Origin: JBHIYN01 sp041984235
Lineage (GTDB): Bacteria; Pseudomonadota; Gammaproteobacteria; Ga0077536
DNA: 64,000 bases
Assembly: GCA_041984235.1 (NCBI GenBank)
Contig: JBHIYN010000019.1
Coordinates: 35,944 to 99,943, forward strand
Reading direction: 5' to 3'
Shown one piece after another: positions 1 through 9,007 of this stretch (position 1 is the stretch's first letter; each line of letters starts with the position of its first letter). The position numbers and the translations under genes are program-made. The notes beneath the pieces are model-generated. The model was not told the DNA's origin and made no database searches. It saw only the letters and a program-made list of their open reading frames with translations.

Positions 1-2
1 TA

Positions 3-134
3 CGCCAGCAGTACCTGATCCGCGGGCGTGACCGCGATGGCTGCTTCGCCGCCTTCATGAACAACAACTGGGTCGGCGGGGTGATCTTCGCCGGCATGCT
101 CGCCAGCTACCACCTGGCCGGCGGCACTGGTTAA
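3..134 (+). CDS. ubiA: 4-hydroxybenzoate polyprenyltransferase UbiA, C-terminal end only
   Basis: Only the last 43 codons are inside the window; the gene starts upstream of base 1. The tail reads RDRDGCFAAFMNNNWVGGV and then a hydrophobic helix before the TAA. This matches the characteristic C-terminus of UbiA, where RDR..CF.AF..NN.VG is followed by a final membrane segment. UbiA is an inner-membrane enzyme that transfers the polyprenyl tail onto 4-hydroxybenzoate in ubiquinone synthesis. The catalytic Asp-rich motifs lie outside the window, so activity cannot be judged. The family call is by recall of the conserved tail. Confidence 0.8.
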   Translation, partial: RQQYLIRGRDRDGCFAAFMNNNWVGGVIFAGMLASYHLAGGTG

Positions 135-208
135 GCCGCGCGGCGACAGGCCGCGGGCGATGGTATGATCGGGGCTCGTCAACACCTGCCTGGGGGAGAA
201 GGAAGACC

Positions 209-793
209 ATGAATCCATTGAAGTCCGTCACCGGAACCATCGTTCTCGGCTTCGTCGTCGCACTGGTCGTCATCGTCGTCATGGGCCAGGGTGCGCTCAA
301 CCTGTGGTCATTGTCGGTCTGGCTGCACGTGTTCTTCGGCGTCATCTGGATCGGCCTGCTGTACTACTTCAACTTCGTCCAGGTCCCGGCCGTCGGCGCG
401 GCGACCGCGGACACCGACGGCCCCGGCCCGGCGGCGATCAACAAGTACGTCGCGCCGCGCGCGCTGTGGTGGTTCCGCTGGGGCGCGCTGGCAACCTGGC
501 TGACCGGCGCCTCCGCGCTCGAGATCATGGGCGTGGGCCTGGCCAACGCCTTCACTTTCTCGCAGGGTGCGGCCGTAATCGGCCTCGGCGCCTGGCTGGG
601 CACCATCATGCTGTTCAACGTGTGGGTGCTGATCTGGCCGAACCAGAAGAAAATCCTCGGCATCGTCGAAGCCAGCGACGAGGAGAAGGCCAGCGCGCGG
701 GTAGTGGCCCTCATGGCCTCGCGCACCAACACCTTCCTCTCCATTCCCATGCTGATGTGCATGGTCGGTCACGGCCACGGCCTGCCGTTCTGA
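209..793 (+). CDS. PuuD/urate-oxidase-N-terminal-like membrane protein, short form
   Basis: A 194-residue integral membrane protein with about five hydrophobic segments. It shares the signatures of the urate hydroxylase PuuD (urate oxidase N-terminal) family: WLHVFFGVIWIGLLYYFNFVQ near residue 38, WFRWGALATWLTG in the middle, NVWVLIWPNQKKI, and an S/T-rich SRTNTFLSIPML near the end. Family members are usually about 300-400 residues, some with a C-terminal cytochrome c domain. This one lacks the cytochrome and appears shortened in the membrane part, so urate oxidation should not be assumed. A purine-rich ribosome site (gggggagaaggaag) precedes the ATG, and a strong terminator follows, so it is monocistronic. 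No other purine genes are nearby. Confidence 0.6.
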   Translation: MNPLKSVTGTIVLGFVVALVVIVVMGQGALNLWSLSVWLHVFFGVIWIGLLYYFNFVQVPAVGAATADTDGPGPAAINKYVAPRALWWFRWGALATWLTGASALEIMGVGLANAFTFSQGAAVIGLGAWLGTIMLFNVWVLIWPNQKKILGIVEASDEEKASARVVALMASRTNTFLSIPMLMCMVGHGHGLPF

Positions 794-815
794 CACCCGC
801 CAGGGATACGGAAAA

Positions 816-841
816 AGCCCGGCACAGCCGGGCTTTTTTTT
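816..841 (+). terminator. rho-independent terminator after the PuuD-like gene
   Basis: The stem AGCCCGGC and GCCGGGCT around a short ACA-type loop is followed by eight T residues. It sits 23 bases after the stop at 793. This is the clearest intrinsic terminator in the window. Confidence 0.85.
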
Positions 842-908
842 GCCTGCACGCAGCCCGCTCGCGAGGCCCCGGCAGCACCCGGTGCGCCCCGCCGCCGGGC
901 ACATGACC

Positions 909-2003
909 TCAGCGCGAGGGGTCGACGCTCGCGAGATCGTGACCGGGACGGTAGCGGCGCGCGCGGTCGCGGATCTCGGCGAGCGCAGCGGCATCCAGGC
1001 CCTCGCTCAGAAGCTCGAGATTGTCGCGTGCCAGTGCGTGCCCGCTGTCCTGCGCGGCACTCAGCAGGGCGCAGGCTTCGACCACGTCGGCGGCCACGCC
1101 CACCCCCTCGGCGTAGAGCCAGGCGAGATTGACCTGGGCATCGGCATTACCGTTACGTGCCGCGAGCCGGTACCACTCGACCGCGCGCGAGAGATCACGC
1201 GGCCAGTCCTGGCCGGACTCGAACAGCATGGCGAGGGTGAGCTGGGCTTCGACCATGCCGCCGGCTGCCGCTTCGCGGTAGCGGGCCAGCGCCGCATCGA
1301 GGTCGCGCTCCACGCCCTGGCCGAGACGGTGGAGCCGCGCAAGATTGTAGGCCGCGCGCGCGTGACCGGCATCCGCCGCGCGCGCATACCACTTCGCCGC
1401 GGCCGCCGCGTCGGGCTCACCGACACGACCCTGCTCCAGCATCAGGGCGAGGCCGAAGGCGGCCTCCATGCTGCCGGCCTCCGCCGCCCGGCTGAACCAG
1501 CCGAAGGCGTCGCGCATGCTGCGCCCGACCCCGCGCCCGAGGTAGTACATGCGGCCCAGCAGCGCCTGCGCACCGGTATCGCCGTCCTCGGCGTAGCGGT
1601 GCAGGCGCGCCACCGCATCGGCATTGCCGAGGCGGGCGGCACGCGCGAACCAGTCGCGCGCGGCCTCCACATCCGGCGTGCCGGCGCGCCCGCGCTCGAT
1701 CATCAGCGCGAGGTTGTACTGGGCCTTGGCGAAACCCTGCTCGGCGCTGGCACGGTACCACGCGCTGGCGCGCGCGTCGTCGCGCGCGACGCCCTCGCCG
1801 TTGTCGTAGAGCAGCCCGAGCGCGAACTGCGCGCGCGCATCGCCGCTCTCGGCGAGCGGCGCGAAGGCCGCCAGCGCACGCGCATGGTCGCCGGCCTTGT
1901 AGGCGGCGACGCCGTCGGCATAATCGGCAGCCGCGGCCGGCGCGCTGCACAGCGCGGCGAGCAGGAGGGCGGTTCGGTAGCGGGTGCGGAAACGCGCGGA
2001 CAT
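909..2003 (-). CDS. secreted Sel1-repeat (TPR-like) protein
   Basis: A 364-residue protein with a cleavable signal peptide (MSARFRTRYRTALLLAALCS followed by AAAA). The rest is repeated Sel1-like units of about 36 residues with the recurring pattern A..LG..Y..G.GV..D...A..W...AA..G...A, at least eight in series (for example FALGLLYDNGEGVARD and LLGRMYYLGRGVGRS). Such alpha-solenoids act as protein-protein interaction scaffolds in the periplasm or at the envelope; the partner is unknown. I chose the ATG at 2003 because the signal peptide starts there. A longer in-frame start at 2054 would bury the signal sequence. Transcribed alone, divergent from the CoA-transferase operon. Confidence 0.8.
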   Translation of the reverse strand: MSARFRTRYRTALLLAALCSAPAAAADYADGVAAYKAGDHARALAAFAPLAESGDARAQFALGLLYDNGEGVARDDARASAWYRASAEQGFAKAQYNLALMIERGRAGTPDVEAARDWFARAARLGNADAVARLHRYAEDGDTGAQALLGRMYYLGRGVGRSMRDAFGWFSRAAEAGSMEAAFGLALMLEQGRVGEPDAAAAAKWYARAADAGHARAAYNLARLHRLGQGVERDLDAALARYREAAAGGMVEAQLTLAMLFESGQDWPRDLSRAVEWYRLAARNGNADAQVNLAWLYAEGVGVAADVVEACALLSAAQDSGHALARDNLELLSEGLDAAALAEIRDRARRYRPGHDLASVDPSR

Positions 2004-2187
2004 ACCTGCTGTATCGGCGCCTGCGGCCGTCACCTTCAGTCCCGCCGGCGTCACGTTTCAAGTACCGGGCCTTTCCGCTAGCATCGTGCGGGTTGCCCCG
2101 TTTTCCCGCATAGCCACAACGAGAATCCGCGATGCCATTCCGCCCCAGCCCGACGCAACCGTCCGCCGCCGCGCGAGGCCGGCCCGC

Positions 2188-3393
2188 ATGACCGCCGGAC
2201 ACGCCGACCGGCGCCCGCTGGCCGGGATGCGGGTGATCGAGGTCGGCCAGCTCCTGGCCGGTCCCTTCACCGGCACCATCCTCGGCTATTTCGGCGCCGA
2301 GGTGATCAAGATCGAGCCGCCCGACGGCGGCGACCCCATCCGCTCGTGGCGCGAGGTCCGTGACGGCACCTCGCTGTGGTGGGCCAGCCTCGCCCGCAAC
2401 AAGCACTGCGTCACCCTGGACCTGCGCAGCGAGCGCGGCCGCGAGCTGCTGCGTGAGCTCGCCGCGCAGGCCGACGTCTTCATCGAGAATTTCCGCCCCG
2501 GCACGATGGAGAAATGGGGCATCGGTCCGGATACCCTCAAGGCGGACAACCCGGGGCTCATCTACGCCCGCATCTCCGGTTACGGCCAGACCGGACCGTA
2601 CGCGCCCAAGGCCGGCTTCGCCTCGGTGTGCGAGGCCTTCGGCGGATTTCGCTACGTCAACGGCTTTCCCGGTGAGCCGCCGGTACGCCCCAACCTGAGC
2701 ATCGGCGACACGCTCGCCGGCCTACACGCCGCGCTGGGCGTGCTGCTCGCCTACATCGGACGCCAGCGCGACGGCGAGGGGCAGGTGGTCGACGTCGCCA
2801 TCTTCGAGGCGGTGTTCAACCTGCTCGAAGCGGTCATTCCGGAGTACAGCGGCGCCGGCGTGATTCGCCAGCCCTCGGGCTCGACGCTGACCGGCATCGT
2901 GCCCTCCAACACCTATCGCTGCGGTGACGGCAAGCTGATCGTCATCGGCGCCAACACCAACTCCATGTTCAAGCGCCTGGTCGAGGCCATGGGCAGGCCG
3001 GAGATGGCCGGCGATCCGCGACTCGCCGACAACGCCGGGCGCGTTCGCCACCAGGAGGAAGTGGACGGGGCGGTCGAGTCCTGGACCCGCAGCCTGCCAT
3101 CGGCGCAGGCGCTGGCCGTACTCGACGAGGCCGGGGTCGCCGCCGGCCCGATTTACGATGCCCGTGACATGTTCAACGACCCGCAGTTCCGCGCGCGTGG
3201 CCTGTTCGAGGAGGTCACCATCGACGGCAAGCCCCTGCACATCCCGGCCATCGTACCCCTGCTCTCCCGCACGCCGGGCCGTACCGACTTCCCGGGTGCC
3301 GCTGTCGGCACCGCCAACGAGCGCGTGTTCGGCGAACTGCTGGGACTGTCGTCCGACGAGCTCGCCGCCCTGCGCAGCGACGGCGTGATTTGA
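2188..3393 (+). CDS. CaiB/BaiF family (class III) CoA-transferase
   Basis: A 401-residue CoA-transferase. It opens with the family signature LAGMRVIEVGQLLAGPFTGT and continues with LGYFGAEVIKIEPPDGGDPIR, NKHCVTLDLRSERGRELL and GYGQTGPY. Asp174 in the SIGDTLAGLHA motif is the position of the aspartate that forms the acyl-anhydride intermediate in formyl-CoA transferase. The enzyme moves CoA between carboxylic acids in the cytoplasm; the substrate cannot be read from sequence. The ATG at 2188 gives the canonical N-terminus, although the frame stays open upstream to 1984. The stop overlaps the start of the next gene by four bases, so the two are translationally coupled. Confidence 0.88.
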   Translation: MTAGHADRRPLAGMRVIEVGQLLAGPFTGTILGYFGAEVIKIEPPDGGDPIRSWREVRDGTSLWWASLARNKHCVTLDLRSERGRELLRELAAQADVFIENFRPGTMEKWGIGPDTLKADNPGLIYARISGYGQTGPYAPKAGFASVCEAFGGFRYVNGFPGEPPVRPNLSIGDTLAGLHAALGVLLAYIGRQRDGEGQVVDVAIFEAVFNLLEAVIPEYSGAGVIRQPSGSTLTGIVPSNTYRCGDGKLIVIGANTNSMFKRLVEAMGRPEMAGDPRLADNAGRVRHQEEVDGAVESWTRSLPSAQALAVLDEAGVAAGPIYDARDMFNDPQFRARGLFEEVTIDGKPLHIPAIVPLLSRTPGRTDFPGAAVGTANERVFGELLGLSSDELAALRSDGVI

Positions 3394-3815
3394 GCGTGCG
3401 CTCCGCGGGCGCCGCGGGGCGCCGCCTGTTCGTCTACGGTACGCTGATGTTTCCCGAGGTCCTGCACGCGGTCTGCGGCGTACACCTGCCGATGCGACCG
3501 GCGACGCTGGGCGGCTACCGCCGCCACCGGGTGCGCGGCCAGCGTTTTCCGGCCATCGTCGCGGCCGCCGGGAGCAGCACCGATGGCGCCCTGGTCGACG
3601 GTGTCACGCCGGCCCTGTGGCGGCGCCTGGATGCTTTCGAGAGCGATTTCTACATCCGCGTGGCGGTCACCGTCGCCTGCGCGGGCGAGCCGCGGCTTGC
3701 CGCGTTCGCCTACGTCGTCAGCCCGGCGCAGCGGCGCGCACTGAGCGACGAAGCGTGGTCGCCGGAGGAATTCCGCGCCAGCGGGATCAGCGCCTACCTG
3801 GCGCGTGAAACATGA
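3390..3815 (+). CDS. gamma-glutamylcyclotransferase-like (AIG2/GGCT fold) protein
   Basis: A 141-residue protein with the diagnostic LFVYGTLMFPEVL motif at the N-terminus, which forms the substrate loop of the GGCT fold. Glu84 in LDAFESDFYIR is at the position of the catalytic glutamate of gamma-glutamylcyclotransferases. Members open gamma-glutamyl or related amide bonds, but many in this family have unknown substrates. The start is TTG at 3390, overlapping the upstream stop. GTG at 3396 is an alternative only two codons later. The stop overlaps the ATG of the DUF488 gene (ATGA), making the second coupled junction of a three-gene operon. Confidence 0.75.
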   Translation: MSVRSAGAAGRRLFVYGTLMFPEVLHAVCGVHLPMRPATLGGYRRHRVRGQRFPAIVAAAGSSTDGALVDGVTPALWRRLDAFESDFYIRVAVTVACAGEPRLAAFAYVVSPAQRRALSDEAWSPEEFRASGISAYLARET

Positions 3816-4372
3816 AACCGGCGCGCCTCTACACCATCGGCCACAGCAATCGCGCCATCGCGACCCTGCTCGAACTGCTTGGCAGCAACGCGGTCAGCGT
3901 GCTGGTCGACGTGCGCGCCTTTCCGCGCTCGCGCCGCCACCCGCAGTTCAACCGCGCCGCACTGGAGGTGGCGCTGTCCGCCGCCGGCATCGGCTACCGC
4001 TGGCAGGGCGACGTCCTCGGCGGCTTCCGCAAGCCGCGAGCCGATTCACCGCACACGGCGCTGACGGATGCCGCCTTTCGTGGCTTCGCCGACTACATGG
4101 ACACGCCGCGCTTCGCACTGGCGGCCACCGCCCTCGCCGCGCTCGGCGGGCGGCAGACAGTGGCCGTGATGTGCGCCGAAGCCGATTATCAGCACTGCCA
4201 TCGCCAGTTCATCGCCGACTGGCTGGTGCGGCATGGCTGCGAGGTCCGGCACATCGCCGGGGAGGGTGCGGCGCGGCTACACCGCCTCAACGCCTGTCTC
4301 GATCACGCCTCCGAGCCCGCGGTTTACAATAGGCACGAGCAGGGCGACCTGTTCGCGTCACCGCCTGCCTGA
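3812..4372 (+). CDS. DUF488 family protein
   Basis: A 186-residue protein with the DUF488 hallmarks: an N-terminal LYTIGHSNR, then LVDVRAFPRSRRHPQFN, and the cysteine-containing VMCAEADYQHCHRQFIADWL near residue 120. Family function is not established; a role as a nucleic-acid or small-molecule enzyme has been guessed from fold. Last gene of the CoA-transferase/GGCT/DUF488 operon, joined to the previous gene by an ATGA overlap. Confidence 0.8.
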   Translation: MKPARLYTIGHSNRAIATLLELLGSNAVSVLVDVRAFPRSRRHPQFNRAALEVALSAAGIGYRWQGDVLGGFRKPRADSPHTALTDAAFRGFADYMDTPRFALAATALAALGGRQTVAVMCAEADYQHCHRQFIADWLVRHGCEVRHIAGEGAARLHRLNACLDHASEPAVYNRHEQGDLFASPPA

Positions 4373-4438
4373 CGCCGGACGGCACGCCGTCCGCAACCCT
4401 TCACCCAGCGCCATTCCCCGACGGAGGACCCTCTCATC

Positions 4439-5035
4439 ATGGCTTTACGCGACAGCATCATCGGGCTCGACCTGCCCCTGCCGGCCAACGACGAACTCGA
4501 CGAGGACATGCAGAAGTACTTCGCGGTCTGCGAGGACAAGCTCGGGATGGTTCCCAACGTACTGCGGGCCTACAGCCACGAACAGGAGCAGCTGCGCACC
4601 TTCTCGCGTTTCTACAACGCCATCATGTTCGCCGAGACCGGTCTCACGCCGCTGGAACGCGAGATGATTGCGGTGGTGGTGTCGTCTCAGAACCACTGCT
4701 TCTATTGCCTTACGGCGCACGGCGCTGCCGTGCGGCAGTACTCCGGCGATCCGGCCCTGGGTGAGCTGATGGTGATGAATTACCGCGCGGCGGAGCTCTC
4801 CGAGCGGCATCGGGCGATGCTCGATTTCGCGGTCAAGCTGACCCGCCATTGCGACGAGATCGACGAGCCGGACCGCCAGGCCCTGCGCGACGCCGGTTTC
4901 AACGACAAGGAGATCTGGGACATCGCCAACGTGGCCGCGTTCTACAACATGACCAACCGCGTCGCGAGCGCGGTCGACATGCAGCCGAACAAGGAGTACC
5001 ACGGCACCAACCGCGAGGCGAAGGCCAGGGGCTGA
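4439..5035 (+). CDS. peroxidase-related AhpD/carboxymuconolactone-decarboxylase-like protein
   Basis: A 198-residue AhpD-fold protein. Glu74 and the HCFYCLTAHG motif (Cys87, Cys90, His94) reproduce the E...CxxC..H redox and proton-relay arrangement of the AhpD-like peroxidase-related family. The conserved EIWDIANVAAFYNMTNRVA helix lies near the C-terminus. The likely role is thiol-dependent peroxide reduction in the cytoplasm. A good ggagga ribosome site lies about 10 bases before the ATG. Followed after 27 bases by dacB on the same strand. Confidence 0.85.
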   Translation: MALRDSIIGLDLPLPANDELDEDMQKYFAVCEDKLGMVPNVLRAYSHEQEQLRTFSRFYNAIMFAETGLTPLEREMIAVVVSSQNHCFYCLTAHGAAVRQYSGDPALGELMVMNYRAAELSERHRAMLDFAVKLTRHCDEIDEPDRQALRDAGFNDKEIWDIANVAAFYNMTNRVASAVDMQPNKEYHGTNREAKARG

Positions 5036-5062
5036 TCACCGCCGGCACCCGCCTTCATCACC

Positions 5063-6496
5063 GTGCTCCGCCTCCTGTCAGCCACGCTGGCGCTGATCGC
5101 CTGTGGCAGCGCGCTGCTGCCCCCGGCGCACGCCGCTGATCTGCCGGAACCCATCGCACGCATCCTGCGCGTGCACAAGATCCCGGCCGATGGCGTCAGC
5201 ATCGTCGTGCAAGCGGTCGACGAAGACGCACCGCGCCTGTCGTTCAACGCCGATGTCGCGCGCAACCCGGCGTCGGTGGTCAAGCTGGTCACGACCTGGA
5301 CCGCGCTCGACATTCTCGGACCGACCCACACCTGGCCGACCCGCGCCTACGCCCTCGGTCCGCTCGAGAACGGTGTGCTCAAGGGCGACCTGCTGCTGCG
5401 AGGCTATGGCGACCCCTACCTGGTGCTGGAGGATTTCTGGAAGATGCTCGGCGATCTGCGCCGCCGAGGCGTGCGCGACATCGAGGGTGACCTGGTGCTG
5501 GACGACAGCCTGTTCGCCATCGACGAGCACGATCCGGCCGCCTTCGACGGTGACGGCTTCCGCCTCTACAACGTGCTGCCCAGCGCGCTGATGATCAATT
5601 TCAAGGCGATCGATTTCATCCTCGATCCCGATCCCGCCACCGGCCGCGTGCGTATCACGACCGTACCGGAGCTGCCCAACCTCACCATCACCAACAACGT
5701 GCGCCTGGTCAAAGGTGCCTGCCGCGGCAACGCGCCGAAGATCTTCATGGCACTGGCCGCGCCCGAGACGCCGGACCACGTGGTCTTTTCCGGCGAGATG
5801 CCGTTTTCGTGCCGACATTACCAGCTCGGCCGCAGCGCCATGACCGCCGACTCCTACACCTTCGGCGTGTTTCGCACGCTGTGGGAGCAGTGGGGCGGCA
5901 CCATCGCCGGCGGCTACCGCCGCGGCACCTTGCCCGGCAAGCGCCGGCCGCTGCTGACCTGGCGTTCGCGCCACCTGGCCGAAGTCATCCGGCCGCTGAA
6001 CAAGTGGAGCAACAACCTGATGACGCGCATGCTGCTCTACGCCATCGGCGAATCGCGCTTCCCGCCGCCGATCAGCCGCGCGCAGGGTGCGCAGGCCCTG
6101 CGCGAGCATCTCGAAGGTCGCGGCCTCGATACTTCGCAGCTGATTGTCGACAACGGCTCCGGGCTGTCGCGCGATACGCGCCTGACGGCGCACTTCCTCA
6201 CCGATCTGCTGCGCCTGGCCTGGTTCGAGCCGACCATGCCGGAGTTTGTCGCCTCGCTCTCGATCGCGGGCAAGGACGGCACCGCACGCAAGCGCTTCCG
6301 CGGCGCGCGCGAAGCCGGGCGCATGCACGTCAAGACCGGCAGTCTCGACAGCGTTTCGGCGATCGGCGGCTACGTGCACGCGCCGGACGGACGCACCTTC
6401 GCCGTCGCCGTGCTGGCCAACGCGCGCGGGGTGAACTACGGCATCGGCAAGGATCTCCAGGACGCGGTGCTGGCCTGGGCCTTCCGCCAGCCGTGA
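5063..6496 (+). CDS. dacB: D-alanyl-D-alanine carboxypeptidase/endopeptidase (PBP4, DacB)
   Basis: A 477-residue class C penicillin-binding protein. A signal peptide covers about residues 1-25. The three active-site motifs are intact: Ser71-Val-Val-Lys74 (SxxK), Ser316-Asn-Asn318 (SxN) and Lys424-Thr-Gly426 (KTG). The large insertion between SxxK and SxN is the extra domain typical of PBP4. The enzyme trims or cleaves peptidoglycan cross-bridges in the periplasm. The start is GTG at 5063. The following MFS gene begins 10 bases after the stop and may be co-transcribed. Confidence 0.93.
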   Translation: MLRLLSATLALIACGSALLPPAHAADLPEPIARILRVHKIPADGVSIVVQAVDEDAPRLSFNADVARNPASVVKLVTTWTALDILGPTHTWPTRAYALGPLENGVLKGDLLLRGYGDPYLVLEDFWKMLGDLRRRGVRDIEGDLVLDDSLFAIDEHDPAAFDGDGFRLYNVLPSALMINFKAIDFILDPDPATGRVRITTVPELPNLTITNNVRLVKGACRGNAPKIFMALAAPETPDHVVFSGEMPFSCRHYQLGRSAMTADSYTFGVFRTLWEQWGGTIAGGYRRGTLPGKRRPLLTWRSRHLAEVIRPLNKWSNNLMTRMLLYAIGESRFPPPISRAQGAQALREHLEGRGLDTSQLIVDNGSGLSRDTRLTAHFLTDLLRLAWFEPTMPEFVASLSIAGKDGTARKRFRGAREAGRMHVKTGSLDSVSAIGGYVHAPDGRTFAVAVLANARGVNYGIGKDLQDAVLAWAFRQP

Positions 6497-6506
6497 ACCG
6501 CGCCGG

Positions 6507-7835
6507 GTGAACACGGTGGCAGTTGTACTCGACGACACTGCGGAGAAGGTCTACGTCCAGCTCACCGGCGACGACGAGGGCCGGGTGTGCCGCGACATTC
6601 CCGACGCGGCCTGCGACGCACAGCCGCAGAATTTCCTGCGCCACGTACTCGCGCTGGGCGCGACCAAGACCGGTGACGGTCTCGCCGACGCCAAGCTGGT
6701 GCTGTCATGGCTGCTCGGCGCGCTGGGCGCACCGGCATGGATGATCGGCTGGCTGGTACCCATCCGCGAAGCCGGCGCGCTGCTGCCGCAGCTCGCCACC
6801 GCCGGCACCATTCGTGCCCTGCCGCTGCGCAAGTGGGCGTGGTCCGCGGGCTCGGTGGTGCAGGGGCTGTGCGTCGCCGGCATGGGCGTGACCGCCTTCA
6901 CGCTCGAGGGCGCGCCGGCCGGCGCCGCGGTGCTGGCGCTGCTGACGCTGATGTCGCTGGGCCGCAGCGTGTGCTCGGTCAGCTACAAGGACGTGCTCGG
7001 TAAGACGGTCTCGAAATCGACCCGCGGCACCGCGACCGGCAGCGCGAGTACCATCGCCTCGGCAGCCGTGTTCGCGTTCGGCGCCGCGCTCGCCAGCGGC
7101 CTGCTGCCGGTCACGTTGCCGGTGATCGGTGGCGTGCTGTGCCTCGCCGGCGGCCTGTGGCTGGTGGCCGCGCTGGTATTCGCCACCCTGGCCGAGCAGC
7201 CCGGTGCGACCGAGGGCGGCGGCAATGCGCTGGCGGTGGCGCGGGCGCAGGCCTCCCTGCTCGTCACCGACGGCCAGCTGCGGCGGTTCATCGCCGTGCG
7301 CGGGCTGCTCGTCGCGACCGCGCTGGCGCCGCCGTTCCTGCTCGCCCTGGCCGGCCGCAGCGGTGGCAAGGCGCTGGGCGAGCTGGGCCTGTTCGTGGTC
7401 GCCTCCGCGCTCGCGGCCATGTCCAGCACCTACCTGTGGGGACGACTGTCCGACGTCTCCAGTCGACGCGTGCTGATTTACTCCGGCGTCGTCGCCGCCC
7501 TGCCGCTGGCCACCGCCTGCGCCATCGGTACGCTGACCCCGGCGGTGCTGGAACACGATGCGGTGCTACCCGGCCTGCTGTTCGTGCTCATGATCGCCTA
7601 CCAGGGCGTACGCCTCGGTCGCTCGACGCATATCGTCGACATGGCCGACAGCGATCGCCGCGCCGCCTACACCGCGCTGTCGAACACCATCATCGGCGTG
7701 CTGCTGTTAGCCGGCGGCGTGTTCGGCGTCGTTGCCGAAGCCTGGGGCGAAGCGGTCCTGCTCGGCCTGTTCGCACTGATGTGCATGGCAGCGGCCGGCG
7801 TCGCGCTCGGCCTCGAGGAAGTTCAGGAGGATTGA
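6507..7835 (+). CDS. MFS-like membrane transporter
   Basis: A 442-residue polytopic membrane protein with about eleven or twelve hydrophobic segments, starting at GTG 6507. An N-terminal cytoplasmic stretch (about 60 residues) precedes the first helix. The pattern of two helical halves, a central hydrophilic loop around residue 230, and WGRLSDVSSRRVLIYSG resembling the MFS loop motif support a major-facilitator fold. No substrate motif is recognisable. Its last 13 bases overlap the 3' end of the convergent patB-like gene. Confidence 0.6.
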   Translation: MNTVAVVLDDTAEKVYVQLTGDDEGRVCRDIPDAACDAQPQNFLRHVLALGATKTGDGLADAKLVLSWLLGALGAPAWMIGWLVPIREAGALLPQLATAGTIRALPLRKWAWSAGSVVQGLCVAGMGVTAFTLEGAPAGAAVLALLTLMSLGRSVCSVSYKDVLGKTVSKSTRGTATGSASTIASAAVFAFGAALASGLLPVTLPVIGGVLCLAGGLWLVAALVFATLAEQPGATEGGGNALAVARAQASLLVTDGQLRRFIAVRGLLVATALAPPFLLALAGRSGGKALGELGLFVVASALAAMSSTYLWGRLSDVSSRRVLIYSGVVAALPLATACAIGTLTPAVLEHDAVLPGLLFVLMIAYQGVRLGRSTHIVDMADSDRRAAYTALSNTIIGVLLLAGGVFGVVAEAWGEAVLLGLFALMCMAAAGVALGLEEVQED

Positions 7836-9007
7836 GCGGCCGGCGCGTCGACCTGCGCGGCCAGGGCACGGTCCATGCGCTCGAGGATCTGCCGCAGCAA
7901 CGCCGGGCTGGTCGCGAAGTTCAGCCGCACGAAGCCCTCACCTTCGCGGCCGAAGGCGGCACCGTCGCCCAGCGCGACGCGGGCGTGGTCGAGAAAGAAG
8001 CGCTGCGCGCCGGCGTCGAAGCCGAGCGGGCGCAGGTCCAGCCAGGCCAGGTAGGTCGCCTCCGGCGGCAGGTGGACGATGCCGGGCCAGTGCTCGGCGA
8101 CGTGCCGCGCGACGGTCTCGCGGTTGGCACGCAGGCGCTCCAGCACCTGGTCCAGCCATGGCTGGGCCGAGGTCCAGGCCGCGCGCACCGCGGCGACCGC
8201 GAGGGTATTGGTTCCGCCGCGGCTGTGCGGCGGCACCTGCTCGAAGTCGCGCCGCAGGGCGGCACAGCCGAAATGCGCGAAGGCCATGCACAAGCCGGCG
8301 ATGTTGAAGGCCTTGCTCGCGGACATCAAAGTCACGGTGCGGGCGGCGACCTCGCTATCGAGCGAGGCGATGGGAATGTGCGGTACGTCGTCCAGCACCA
8401 GGTCGGCGTGGATCTCGTCGGACAGGATGACCAGGTCGTGGCGGCAGCAAAGCTCGGCGATGCGTTCGAGCTCGGCGCGCGAGAACGCCCGCCCGCAGGG
8501 ATTGTGCGGGTTGCAGAACATGAACACGCGCGTGTTGCCGTCGATCGCCGCCTCGAGCTGGTCGAAGTCGATCTCGAAGCGCGTTGCACCGCGCACCAGC
8601 GGGCACAGCACCGCGCTGCGCCCGGTTTCGCGGGCGGCATGCAGGAACGGTGGGTAGATCGGGGTCTGAATGACCACGCCCTGGCCGGGGTCCGACAACG
8701 TCGTCAGGCCGAGATAGAGCCCCTGCACGACGTCATTGATGATGACCACGTCGCCGGCATCGATCGACCAGCCGAAACGCGCCGCCACGCGGGCCGCGAA
8801 CAGCTCCGGCAGCCCGGTGTCGCGATGCGCCTGCGGGTAACCGAGATCGCCGGCGGCGACACGCTCGTTGATCGCGTCACGGATCGGGTCGGCGGCCACG
8901 AAGTCCATGTCCGCCACCCAGGCCGGCAGCACGTCCGCCGGGTAACGTTGCCATTTTTCGCCGCGGCGCGAACGCAGTGCGGCCTCGTTGATATCATCGA
9001 AACTCAT
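7823..9007 (-). CDS. patB: PatB/MalY-type PLP-dependent C-S lyase (cystathionine beta-lyase)
   Basis: A 394-residue fold-type I aminotransferase-like enzyme. It begins MSFDDINEAALRSRRGEKW, with LPAWVADMDF, the hallmark N-terminus of the PatB/MalY group. Lys232 in LMSASKAFNIAG binds pyridoxal phosphate; CNPHNPCGR and the SDEIHADLV strand are also intact. The family splits C-S bonds in cystathionine and related thioethers, yielding thiol, pyruvate and ammonia. I placed the start at the ATG at 9007 because it gives the family N-terminus; the frame extends upstream without homology. The 3' end overlaps the MFS gene tail-to-tail. Confidence 0.88.
   Translation of the reverse strand: MSFDDINEAALRSRRGEKWQRYPADVLPAWVADMDFVAADPIRDAINERVAAGDLGYPQAHRDTGLPELFAARVAARFGWSIDAGDVVIINDVVQGLYLGLTTLSDPGQGVVIQTPIYPPFLHAARETGRSAVLCPLVRGATRFEIDFDQLEAAIDGNTRVFMFCNPHNPCGRAFSRAELERIAELCCRHDLVILSDEIHADLVLDDVPHIPIASLDSEVAARTVTLMSASKAFNIAGLCMAFAHFGCAALRRDFEQVPPHSRGGTNTLAVAAVRAAWTSAQPWLDQVLERLRANRETVARHVAEHWPGIVHLPPEATYLAWLDLRPLGFDAGAQRFFLDHARVALGDGAAFGREGEGFVRLNFATSPALLRQILERMDRALAAQVDAPAAQSS

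Noticed and set aside
1984..2187. 68-residue N-terminal extension of the CoA-transferase
   Set aside because: The extension overlaps the signal-peptide region of the divergent Sel1 gene and does not resemble any CoA-transferase; ATG 2188 gives the family start.
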